A stretch of 15,581 bases of DNA, from NCBI GenBank assembly GCA_035264765.1, contig DATFPQ010000011.1, positions 1-15,581 on the forward strand. Reading direction: 5' to 3'. The stretch is from DATFPQ01 sp035264765. Its GTDB lineage: Bacteria; Actinomycetota; Actinomycetes; Actinomycetales; Angustibacteraceae. Both the position numbers and the translations under genes were made by a program. Below, one piece after another: positions 6,394 through 13,135 of the stretch (its first letter is position 1; each line of letters opens with the position of its first letter). The notes below the pieces were generated by a model. That model was not told where the DNA came from, did no database searches, and saw nothing but the letters and a program-made list of their open reading frames with translations.

Positions 6394-7437
6394 GTGACCC
6401 AGGACCGACCCGGCCCGGCCCTGCCATGGGCGGACGCGTGGGAGGAGGCGCTCTATGGCCCGCACGGTTTTTACCGGCGAACCGGCGGCCCGGCCGCGCA
6501 CTTCCGCACCGGGGTGTCTGCCTCGCCGCTGCTGGCCGGCGCGCTCGCCCGGCTGGCTCGCGCCTGCGGTCTGCACCGGGTGGTGGACGTCGGCGCCGGG
6601 CGCGGCGAGCTGCTCGGCCAGCTGGCGGTTCATAACCCGACGCTCGAGCTGGTCGGAGTCGACGTCGTGCCGCGGCCGACCGGGCAGCCCGCGTCGGCGT
6701 CGGCGGGGCTGCCCGCGTCGGCCGGCTGGCTGCAGGCGCCCGGCGGCGCGGGACTACCCCCGGCCGAGGTGCTGCGGGAGGTCTGCCGATCGGCGCTCGT
6801 GGTCGCCCACGAGTGGCTGGACGTCGTGCCGTGTCCAGTCCTCGAGGTCGACGGGAACGGCGTCGTGCGGCAGGTCGAGGTCGACGTCCGGACCGGGTCC
6901 GAGCGGCTCGGCGCGCCTGCGGACGCCGACGACCTGGACTGGGTACGCCGGTGGTGGGCCGTGGACGGGGCCGCGGCGGGCACCCGGGTGGAGGTGGGCG
7001 TCCCGCGCGACCGCGCCTGGGCGTCCCTGCTGGGGTCGGCTCCGGACGCCGTGCTGCTGGCCGTCGACTACGCGCACGCCCGCGAGGACCGGCCCCCGTT
7101 CGGCACCCTGGCGGGCTTCCGGGACGGGCGTGCCTGCCCACCGCGGCCGGACGGGTCCTGCGACATCACGGCCCACGTGGCGCTCGACGCGGTGGCGGCA
7201 GCGGGGCGCAGCGCCGGCGCGTCCGCGACCCTGCTGACCACGCAGCGCCGGGCGTTGCTCGGACTGGGGGTCGACCCGCGCCGGCCGGCGGCCGACCCGG
7301 GCCACGACCCCCGCGGATACCTGGCCGCGCTACAGCGGGCCGGCGAGGCGGCCGAGCTCGTCGACCCCGGCGGGCTCGGCGGGTTCGGCTGGCTGCTGCA
7401 GTCCACCGGACCGCCCCTTCCCGACCTAGCTCCCTGA
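6394..7437 (+). CDS. MidA/NDUFAF7-family SAM-dependent methyltransferase (DUF185)
   Basis: The 347 aa carry the MidA family hallmarks: ALYGPHGFYRR (19-29, family ALYxPxxGYY), motif I VVDVGAGRGELL (63-74), AHEWLDVVP (138-146, family ANEFFDALP), PFGTLAGF, and GSCDITAHVALDAVA in the C-terminal half. Human NDUFAF7 of this family dimethylates an arginine of NDUFS2, the mitochondrial NuoD homologue, during complex I assembly (established). Length is slightly short for the family, and residues 95-120 are a low-complexity insert. The GTG start is 3 bp after the upstream stop, so translation is probably coupled. A lone NuoD homologue lies 4.4 kb downstream on the same strand, making it a candidate substrate (inference). 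Confidence 0.85.
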   Translation: MTQDRPGPALPWADAWEEALYGPHGFYRRTGGPAAHFRTGVSASPLLAGALARLARACGLHRVVDVGAGRGELLGQLAVHNPTLELVGVDVVPRPTGQPASASAGLPASAGWLQAPGGAGLPPAEVLREVCRSALVVAHEWLDVVPCPVLEVDGNGVVRQVEVDVRTGSERLGAPADADDLDWVRRWWAVDGAAAGTRVEVGVPRDRAWASLLGSAPDAVLLAVDYAHAREDRPPFGTLAGFRDGRACPPRPDGSCDITAHVALDAVAAAGRSAGASATLLTTQRRALLGLGVDPRRPAADPGHDPRGYLAALQRAGEAAELVDPGGLGGFGWLLQSTGPPLPDLAP

Positions 7438-7442
7438 CCGCC

Positions 7443-7565
7443 GTTGCTCATGAGGCGCGCCCTTCCTCACGAGGGACGCCGATCCCGGCGCGTCGCACGG
7501 CCGCAGCCGGCGTCGCTCGGGAGCAACGGCGTCGCTCGGGAGCAACGGCGTCGCTCGTGAGCAAC
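7443..7565. repeat. Cluster of 19-bp repeats in inverted arrangement
   Basis: Three tandem 19-bp copies of GGCGTCGCTCGGGAGCAAC occupy 7509-7527, 7528-7546 and 7547-7565; the third has a single G-to-T change. Two diverged copies in the opposite orientation precede them at about 7443-7461 (GTTGCTCATGAGGCGCGCC) and 7465-7481. Each copy has a small core palindrome (GCTCNNGAGC). The opposing orientations could fold into hairpins. The cluster fills the gap between the converging MidA and P450 genes, so it may also act as a terminator. The same unit recurs at 13558-13642. Confidence 0.85.
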
Positions 7566-7576
7566 CGGGGTGAGGG

Positions 7577-8800
7577 TCAGGCCGTGAGGGGCACGCTGCG
7601 GTAGCCGCGCAGCACGAACGACGGCCGCCGTTCCGGCTCGCCGGCGGGCTGCAGCCCGGGGAACCGTCTCAGCAGGGCGCGCAGCGCGGTCTGCAGCTCC
7701 AGCCGGGCAAGCGGCGCCCCGAGGCAGAAATGGATGCCCGCGCCGAAGGCCAGGTGCGGGTTGGGGCTCCGGACGACGACGAAGCGGTCCGGCTCGGCGA
7801 AGGCGGCGGGGTCGCGGTTGGCCGCACCGAGCAGCGCCGCGACCTTCTGCCCCCGGGCGAGCCGCAGCGGACCGGCCGGCAGCTCGATCTCGACGTCCTG
7901 GGTGGCGGTCCGCTCGAACAGCTGCAGCGGGCTGTCGTGCCGCAGCAGCTCCTCGGCCGCGAGCGCCACCAGCCCGTCGTCGTCGAGGGTGCGCAGCAGC
8001 AGGTCCAGCTGGTCCGGCGCGCGAAGGAGCTGCACCAGGCCGTTGCCGAAGCCGTTCACGCTGGCCTCGTGCCCTGCGTTGAGCAGGAGCACCACGGTCG
8101 CGACCAGCTCGTGGTCATCCAGCCGGTCGCCGCCGTCGCGGGCCTGCACCAGGTGCGTGACCAGGTCGTCGGCGGGCTCGCGGCGCCGCCGGTCGGCCAG
8201 CTCGCCGACGTACGTCGCGAACTCGGCGCACGCCTGGCGTGCGCGCTCCTCCTGCTCGGCGGTCCGGTCGACCTCGTACATCGCCACGATCGCCTGCGAC
8301 CACGGCCGTAGCAGGTCGCGGTCGGCCGCCGGCCAGCCGAGCAGGTCCGCGATCACGAGCACCGGCAGCGGCTCGGCGTAGTCCGTCAGCGCGTCGAACC
8401 GGCCCCGCTGCGCCAGCGTCTGCTCGCAGCCGTCCAGCAGGCCGTCCGCCAGGCGCGTCACCCGGGGCCGCAGCCGCTCGACGTGGCCGCGACCGAACGC
8501 CTGCGCCACCAGCCGCCGCAGCCGGGTGTGCTTGGGCGGCTCGCTGTCCAGGATCGAGTCGGCGTGCAGCCAGTTGAAGGTCGCCCAGTCCGACTCCGGT
8601 CGGCGCGGCACCAGCACGCGGCCCAGCCGGCGGTCGCGTAGCACGGCGTCGCAGGCCACGTGCGACAGCGCCACCGCCGTTCCGAGATCGTCATGCCACC
8701 CGACCGGCTGGGTCCTCCGGGCACGCTCGAAGGCCGGGTACGGGTCCGCGACGAACGTCGGGTCGCGCAGGTCGAGCAGCGCGGCGAGCGACGTGCTCAC
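7577..8800 (-). CDS. Cytochrome P450
   Basis: Soluble bacterial class I-type heme monooxygenase of 407 aa; it would need ferredoxin and reductase partners, none of which is in the window. Landmarks: C-helix HTRLRR (91-96), I-helix NAGHEASVN (241-249), K-helix ExxR as E284-L-L-R287, and the heme loop FGAGIHFCLGAPLARLE with ligand Cys359. The I-helix acid Glu245 is kept, but the position of the conserved oxygen-activating Thr is Ala246 followed by Ser247. The GTG start overlaps the stop of the upstream PH-domain gene as GTGA. That fixes the start and indicates coupled translation, an unusual partner for a P450. The frame is open far upstream, but that part is antisense-phase shadow of the PH genes. 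Substrate unknown; no biosynthetic cluster is visible. Confidence 0.93.
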   Translation of the reverse strand: MSTSLAALLDLRDPTFVADPYPAFERARRTQPVGWHDDLGTAVALSHVACDAVLRDRRLGRVLVPRRPESDWATFNWLHADSILDSEPPKHTRLRRLVAQAFGRGHVERLRPRVTRLADGLLDGCEQTLAQRGRFDALTDYAEPLPVLVIADLLGWPAADRDLLRPWSQAIVAMYEVDRTAEQEERARQACAEFATYVGELADRRRREPADDLVTHLVQARDGGDRLDDHELVATVVLLLNAGHEASVNGFGNGLVQLLRAPDQLDLLLRTLDDDGLVALAAEELLRHDSPLQLFERTATQDVEIELPAGPLRLARGQKVAALLGAANRDPAAFAEPDRFVVVRSPNPHLAFGAGIHFCLGAPLARLELQTALRALLRRFPGLQPAGEPERRPSFVLRGYRSVPLTA

Positions 8801-10314
8801 CGGCCCACCATCCACCGGCCGTGGTCGGCGTCGCCGGCCGCTCCACGCGCGGTCCGAGCGCGCGCGGCCTGCTGGTCCAGCAGGCGGCGGGCGACGTCGG
8901 GCGCGAGGTGCTCGACGGTCGGGGTCACCGGCCCGCGGGTGGAGTGCACGACGAAGGTCACCAGGCTGAGCCGCCGCTGCAGCGGACCCTGGGTCAGGGC
9001 CAGGCTCTGGGTGCGCGCATGCGGCACGACGTCGAGCTGGCGCCCGAGCGCCCCGCGGCGCAGCAGCAGCGCGTGGTCGAGCACCTGCACGCCGTGCCGC
9101 CGCCAGCCGACCGGGTCGACCCACCGGCTCGAGCGCGGCGCGGGGACGAAGCCTCCCTCTGGGCCACGGCCGGTCAGGCCCGCGGACACCGGGCCGGCGT
9201 CGTCCGGCGACAGCGCCGGGACGGCGAGGTGGAGCACGCGCAACGCCTCCGCCCGGCTGCCGACGGTGAGCAGCACATTCTCGTCGGCCTGCCCCTCCTC
9301 GCCGTTTCCCCGACCTTCGTACCCGGCGACGTTGACCTGGAGCTGCCACCAGTCCCGGCCCCGCCACAGCAGGGGCTGGCTGACCCGCACCGCCTGCACG
9401 CGGCCGGGCGGCACGGTCTGCGACCGGGTCGTCAGCAGGCCGTGGTGCAGCCGGATGCCGTCGGGTGAGGTGGCGACGCGAAAGCCGAACGTCGTCGTGA
9501 ACCGATGCCAGGTGGCGCTGATCAGACCCAGCAGGATCGGGATGACGGCGGCCAGCACCGCGGCCTGGCCGGTCACGACCACGGCGACCACGACCGCCAC
9601 CAGGGCGCCCCCGAGCGTCAGCGTGGTGCCGCTGCGCAGCAGGGACTCCACCGAGCGCGCCACCGGGACGGCGAGGATCTCGTGCTCGGGTGCCTGGGGC
9701 GCCAGCTCGCCCTCGTAGGCGACGCCGGCCGCGCGCGCCAGCAGGGTGTTGCGCAGTTCCTGCGCCTCGTGCTCGCGCAGCAGCGAGAGCCGGACGCCGG
9801 ACCCGCGGCCGCCGGCCACCTCGAGCTTCAGCTCGGCCAGCCCGAGGAACCGTCCCAACAGCGGGCGCACGACGTCGACGGCCTGCAGCCGGTCCAGCCG
9901 GGCCTGCCGTTCCTGCCGGAACAGCACGCCGGTCTGCAGCTGCAGCGCTTCCGCGTCGACGCGGTAGCGGGCCCGCCGCCAGGCGAGCACGGCGTAGACC
10001 CCGGCCAGCACGGCGACGCCGAACAGCAGGCCGAGGCTGAACAGGGCCTCCTGGCGGGACGGCAGACCGGCGTCCACCAGCTCGCCGCCACGCTGCTGGC
10101 CCACCACGACGAGCATCGCGGCCACGACCTTCCAGCCGCGGACCAGCGGGGTCAGCGGATGCAGCCGGTGCCAGCCGTCCTCGGTCGGGGGCTCCCGCGG
10201 TGCCGGCAGTGCCGCCGGAGGTCCGGACTGAGGTGCCTCGCGTGGCGGCCCAGCCTCGCCGGAGCCCGGCTCCACGCTCGGCCCCGGCGCCGGTGCCCGC
10301 TCCGGCGTTGTCAC
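8797..10314 (-). CDS. Large membrane protein with repeated bacterial PH (bPH2/YdbT-like) domains
   Basis: The 505-aa protein has a Pro/Ala-rich N-terminal tail (1-48), hydrophobic segments at about 60-72 and 89-112, a first PH domain (113-195: YRVDAEALQLQTGVLFRQERQARLDRLQAVDVV), a long double membrane segment at about 228-268, a second PH domain (272-360: FRVATSPDGIRLHHGLLTTRSQTVPPGRVQAV) and a third C-terminal one (about 398-480: HGVQVLDHALLLRRGALGRQLDVVPHARTQSL). This is the YdbT architecture. YdbS/YdbT pairs in Bacillus are linked to antimicrobial peptide resistance; function here is unknown. The GTG start overlaps the stop of the smaller PH gene (GTGA), and the stop overlaps the P450 start (GTGA). 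Confidence 0.88.
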   Translation of the reverse strand: MTTPERAPAPGPSVEPGSGEAGPPREAPQSGPPAALPAPREPPTEDGWHRLHPLTPLVRGWKVVAAMLVVVGQQRGGELVDAGLPSRQEALFSLGLLFGVAVLAGVYAVLAWRRARYRVDAEALQLQTGVLFRQERQARLDRLQAVDVVRPLLGRFLGLAELKLEVAGGRGSGVRLSLLREHEAQELRNTLLARAAGVAYEGELAPQAPEHEILAVPVARSVESLLRSGTTLTLGGALVAVVVAVVVTGQAAVLAAVIPILLGLISATWHRFTTTFGFRVATSPDGIRLHHGLLTTRSQTVPPGRVQAVRVSQPLLWRGRDWWQLQVNVAGYEGRGNGEEGQADENVLLTVGSRAEALRVLHLAVPALSPDDAGPVSAGLTGRGPEGGFVPAPRSSRWVDPVGWRRHGVQVLDHALLLRRGALGRQLDVVPHARTQSLALTQGPLQRRLSLVTFVVHSTRGPVTPTVEHLAPDVARRLLDQQAARARTARGAAGDADHGRWMVGR

Positions 10315-10811
10315 AGCCCGGCCAGGCGGGCCTCGCCGAGGCGGGCCAGCCGGTCACGCAGCCGGGCGGCCTCGTCGGGCACCAGCCCCGGGATGGAGGC
10401 GTCGGTGCCGGGTGACGCGGTGTGCAGCTGCACGCTCGCGAAGCCGAGGCGACGGGCCAGCGGCCCGGCCTGCACGTCCACGAACTGCATCCGGCCGTAC
10501 GGGACGACGACCACGGACCGGAAGGACACGCCCTTGCGGACGAGCAGGTCGTCCTCCCGCTCGGCGTACCCGAGCGCGGCCACCTGCCGGCCGGTCAGCC
10601 ACCACACCCAGACCAGCACGCCCAAGGCCGCCACCGCGCCGAGGTCAAGCCAGGCGGGCCCGGCCAGGGTGCCGAGCACGAGGCAGAGCACCGCCACCGC
10701 CCCGCAGAGCACCGCGGCGATGATCCGTCGGGCCAGGGCGAGGCGGTCCGAGACCGGACGCCAGGTCACGTCGTCCGGCTGAAAGGGGTCCGTGCCTGCC
10801 ACGCGCGTCAT
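10311..10811 (-). CDS. Membrane-anchored bacterial PH-domain protein (bPH2/YdbS-like)
   Basis: The 166-aa protein has two membrane helices (about 29-50 and 54-71) followed by one bPH2 domain (about 75-165: YAEREDDLLVRKGVSFRSVVVVPYGRMQFVDVQAGPLARRLGFASVQLHTAS). This is the small partner of a YdbS/YdbT pair; the large partner follows immediately with a GTGA overlap. Starts with ATG, 36 bp after the ANTAR gene, with no clear Shine-Dalgarno. The PH fold would face the cytoplasm and probably mediates complex formation at the membrane, by family analogy only. Confidence 0.88.
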   Translation of the reverse strand: MTRVAGTDPFQPDDVTWRPVSDRLALARRIIAAVLCGAVAVLCLVLGTLAGPAWLDLGAVAALGVLVWVWWLTGRQVAALGYAEREDDLLVRKGVSFRSVVVVPYGRMQFVDVQAGPLARRLGFASVQLHTASPGTDASIPGLVPDEAARLRDRLARLGEARLAGL

Positions 10812-10847
10812 CGTGGCACAAGCCGCGCGGCGCCGGAGTGCCGCGGC

Positions 10848-11216
10848 TCAGTCGGTCGAGGCCGCGTCGACGACGTCGTGGTGGGCCTCCGGACGCCCCC
10901 GACGCCGGACTTGGACCGGCACCTGTGCAACCTCGCCGCCCGGCCTGGGGAGTGGCCAGTAGAGCGCCAGAATTGCGGCGCGCTCCTGCTCCTCGGCCGT
11001 CCGGGGCGCGTCACCGTTCATGGCGGCCTGCACCAGCGCGCTCGCCAGCACGCGCACACCGATCCCGTGGCGACGGGAGACGGCTCGCAGCTGGCCGAAC
11101 GCCTCGTCCGGCGAGCAACGGTTGAGGCCCATGATGATGCCCTCGGCCAGCGGCAGGTGCGTCCTGGGCGGCAGGCCCGTCGACGTGCGGTCGAACCCGC
11201 GTGCCTGGTCGCTCAC
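10848..11216 (-). CDS. ANTAR-domain protein without receiver domain
   Basis: ANTAR domains bind two-hexaloop RNA hairpins and prevent transcription termination. The 122-aa product has a short N-terminus, then LAEGIIMGLNRCSPDEAFGQLRAVSRRHGIGVRVLASALVQA (about 23-64), matching the three-helix ANTAR pattern (AxGIxM, SPDEAFxxLRxxS, VRxxA). There is no receiver or GAF domain. The C-terminal half is Pro/Arg-rich (LPRPGGEVAQVPVQVRRRGRPEAHH) and unfamiliar. Start chosen at the GTG at 11216 because GAGGAG (11222-11227) is 5 bases upstream; the frame is open further up to 11321. It may head the ANTAR > PH > PH > P450 transcript. An RNA target is not evident. Confidence 0.82.
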   Translation of the reverse strand: MSDQARGFDRTSTGLPPRTHLPLAEGIIMGLNRCSPDEAFGQLRAVSRRHGIGVRVLASALVQAAMNGDAPRTAEEQERAAILALYWPLPRPGGEVAQVPVQVRRRGRPEAHHDVVDAASTD

Positions 11217-11221
11217 GCTCA

Positions 11222-11227
11222 CTCCTC
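11222..11227 (-). promoter_or_regulatory. ANTAR gene ribosome binding site
   Basis: GAGGAG on minus, 5 bases before the GTG at 11214-11216. A second in-frame GTG at 11220-11222 overlaps this site and so is not a usable start. Confidence 0.65.
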
Positions 11228-11323
11228 GGTGGCGACAGGCGGGCGCCTGCAGCCGCTCGGGCGACGTCCCGACTCTTGAGAGCGTCGACACCATGATGCG
11301 ACGGCCCAGGACCGCCGACAAGG

Positions 11324-11338
11324 GACGTCGTCGACGTC
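11324..11338. promoter_or_regulatory. Paired GACGTC motif in the ANTAR/YkvA divergent spacer
   Basis: GACGTC-GTC-GACGTC: two palindromic hexamers 3 bases apart in the 195-bp spacer between the divergent ANTAR gene and the YkvA-nuoD pair. Symmetry and position suggest a dimer-binding operator, but GACGTC is frequent in high-GC DNA, so support is weak. No convincing -35/-10 pair was found for either gene in this spacer. Confidence 0.25.
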
Positions 11339-11411
11339 GCTTGCAGGTGAGCCCGGCCCGCCTTGATGCGAGAATCGTCGCAATGAGGCATCAACGGAGT
11401 GCAAACGCGAC

Positions 11412-11846
11412 GTGACCTGGTGGCAACCACTGCTGGGTCTGGTGCTGGGCCTCGCGGTGTCCTACGCCGTGCTGGTCGTGGCCCTCCTCGTATCGGCCCG
11501 CCGGCATCCCGAGACCCTGAGCCTGCGCGCCGTCCTGCGCCTGCTTCCCGACCTGCTGCGTCTGGTCCGGTCCCTCCTGGCCGACAAGACGGTTCCCCGT
11601 GGCGTGCGCGTACGGCTCGTCCTGCTGCTGGCCTATCTCGCCTCGCCCATCGACCTGGTGCCCGACGTCGTCCCGGTGCTCGGGTACGCCGACGACGTAC
11701 TCGTCGTCGCCCTGGTGCTGCGGGCGGTGGTGCGTCGGGCCGGTGCGGACGCGCTGCGCGCCCACTGGGACGGGACGCCGGACGGCCTCGCGGCGGTCGA
11801 GCGCCTCGCCGGGCTCCGCACGGACCTGCCAGACTCGCGGACGTGA
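11412..11846 (+). CDS. YkvA/DUF1232 membrane protein
   Basis: The 144-aa protein has an N-terminal membrane helix (about 6-28, LLGLVLGLAVSYAVLVVALLV), then the DUF1232 signature LAYLASPIDLVPDVVPVLGYADDVLVVALVL (about 73-103), a conserved hydrophobic hairpin of unknown function. The GTG start has a distant GGAG (11396-11399, 12 bases away), so initiation is not well defined. Its stop overlaps the start of the nuoD-like gene as GTGA, so the two are coupled. This raises the possibility that the small membrane protein helps place or anchor the NuoD paralogue (inference). Confidence 0.83.
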   Translation: MTWWQPLLGLVLGLAVSYAVLVVALLVSARRHPETLSLRAVLRLLPDLLRLVRSLLADKTVPRGVRVRLVLLLAYLASPIDLVPDVVPVLGYADDVLVVALVLRAVVRRAGADALRAHWDGTPDGLAAVERLAGLRTDLPDSRT

Positions 11847-13027
11847 CGCAGACCGGGCAGGACGGCGCGGCCGGCCGTCAGCTCACCGTCGGCGTGGGCG
11901 CGGGTGGCCTCGCGACGTCGGACATGGTGCTGAACATCGGTCCCCAGCACCCCGCCACCCACGGCGTCCTGCGGCTGCGGCTGGTGCTCGACGGCGAGCG
12001 GATCGTCACCGCGGACCCGGTGATCGGATACATGCACCGCGGCGCCGAGAAGCTGTTCGAGGTGCGCGACTACCGGCAGATCATCGTGCTGGCGAACCGG
12101 CACGACTGGCTCTCGGCCTTCTCCAACGAGCTCGGGGTCGTCCTGGGCGCGGAGAAGATGCTCGGGATGGAGGTGCCGGAGCGGGCGGTGTGGGCCCGGA
12201 CCCTGCTGGCCGAGCTGAACCGGGTGCTCAACCACCTGATGTTCGCCGGCGCCTACCCGCTCGAGCTCGGCGCCATCACGCCGATCTTCTACGCGTTCCG
12301 CGAGCGCGAGGAGCTGCAGGCCGTGATGGAGGAGGTCTCCGGCGGCCGGATCCACTACATGTTCAACCGGGTGGGCGGCCTCAAGGAGGACCTGCCGGCA
12401 GGCTGGCTCGGCCGGGTCCAGGCTGCGGTCGGAGCGGTGCGACGCCGGCTCCCCGACCTGGAAGGGTTGCTGATCGGCAACGAGATCCTGTACGCCCGCA
12501 CTCGCGGCGTCGGGGTGCTCGCGCGGGAGGTGGCGTCCGGGTACGGGGCCAGTGGTCCGATCGCCCGGGCGAGCGGTATGGACGTCGACCTGCGTCGAGA
12601 CGAGCCGTACCTCGCCTACGGTGAGCTGTTCGCGCCCGGCGGGCCCGGGCGGGTGGTCACACGGACCGAGGGGGACGCCCTGGCCCGGCTGGAGTGCCTG
12701 CTGGAGCAGATCCGGGTGTCGCTGGACCTGGCCGAGGTGTGCGTGGACCGGCTGCGGTCGATGCCGCCCGGCCCGGTCAACGTGCGGCTCCCGAAGGTGC
12801 TGCGCGTCCCGGAGGGGCACATCTACACCTGGACCGAGAACCCGCTGGGGATCAACGGGTACTACCTCGTCTCGCGCGGCGACAAGGTCCCCTGGCGGCT
12901 CAAGCTGCGCTCGGCGTCGTTCGGCAACGTCCAGACGCTGTCGCACCTGCTGCCCGGCTGCGTGGTCGGCGACATGGTGGCCATCCTCGGGTCGATGTTC
13001 TTCGTCGTGGGGGACATCGACAAGTAA
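11843..13027 (+). CDS. Orphan NADH-quinone oxidoreductase subunit D paralogue (NuoD2-like)
   Basis: The 394 aa match NuoD (49-kDa subunit), which forms part of the quinone site of complex I. The start region LNIGPQHPATHGVLRLRL (30-47) holds His40, equivalent to the quinone-site His59 of bovine NDUFS2. MHRGAEKLFE (64-73) holds Arg66, equivalent to Arg85. LNHLMFAG and the C-terminal MVAILGSMFFVVGDIDK are family features. Departures: Trp89 replaces the quinone-binding Tyr108 (spacing from the Arg identical, 23 residues), Glu141 replaces Asp160 (spacing 52), and ENPLGINGYYLVS stands where usual NuoD has E-x-PKGE-x-G-x-YLVS. No other nuo gene is in the window. Coupled by GTGA to the YkvA gene. Bovine numbering is recalled from memory. 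Probably a divergent paralogue with a changed ligand, not the main complex I subunit. Confidence 0.87.
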   Translation: MTQTGQDGAAGRQLTVGVGAGGLATSDMVLNIGPQHPATHGVLRLRLVLDGERIVTADPVIGYMHRGAEKLFEVRDYRQIIVLANRHDWLSAFSNELGVVLGAEKMLGMEVPERAVWARTLLAELNRVLNHLMFAGAYPLELGAITPIFYAFREREELQAVMEEVSGGRIHYMFNRVGGLKEDLPAGWLGRVQAAVGAVRRRLPDLEGLLIGNEILYARTRGVGVLAREVASGYGASGPIARASGMDVDLRRDEPYLAYGELFAPGGPGRVVTRTEGDALARLECLLEQIRVSLDLAEVCVDRLRSMPPGPVNVRLPKVLRVPEGHIYTWTENPLGINGYYLVSRGDKVPWRLKLRSASFGNVQTLSHLLPGCVVGDMVAILGSMFFVVGDIDK

Positions 13028-13042
13028 CGACTCGCAGCCCGG

Positions 13043-13135
13043 CTCAGTTGCCGGACCTCAGTTGCCGGACCGCAGCCCTTAACGAGCCCCGGCGCGGTGT
13101 CCGTCAGGCGCGGTGCTGCGTCAGGCGCGGTGCGG
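13043..13135. repeat. Short tandem repeats downstream of the nuoD-like gene
   Basis: CTCAGTTGCCGGAC occurs twice in tandem (13043-13056, 13057-13070). A 17-bp unit CGTCAGGCGCGGTGCTG / CGTCAGGCGCGGTGCGG occurs at 13102-13118 and 13119-13135. The second pair overlaps the 3' end of the minus-strand Ala-rich ORF. They look like local slippage duplications; no clear terminator hairpin for nuoD was found. Confidence 0.7.

Noticed and set aside
7443..7565. CRISPR array
   Set aside because: The 19-bp copies are directly abutting with no spacers, copies occur in both orientations, and no cas genes are nearby.
8801..10357. P450 fused to a long N-terminal extension (the frame stays open upstream)
   Set aside because: The upstream part is Arg/Ala/Gly-rich shadow of the two PH-domain genes in another frame; P450 homology begins at the GTG at 8800.
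11222..11321. Longer ANTAR protein starting at 11321
   Set aside because: The GAGGAG site 5 bases before the GTG at 11216 and the lack of ANTAR-family sequence in the extra 35 residues favour the shorter form.
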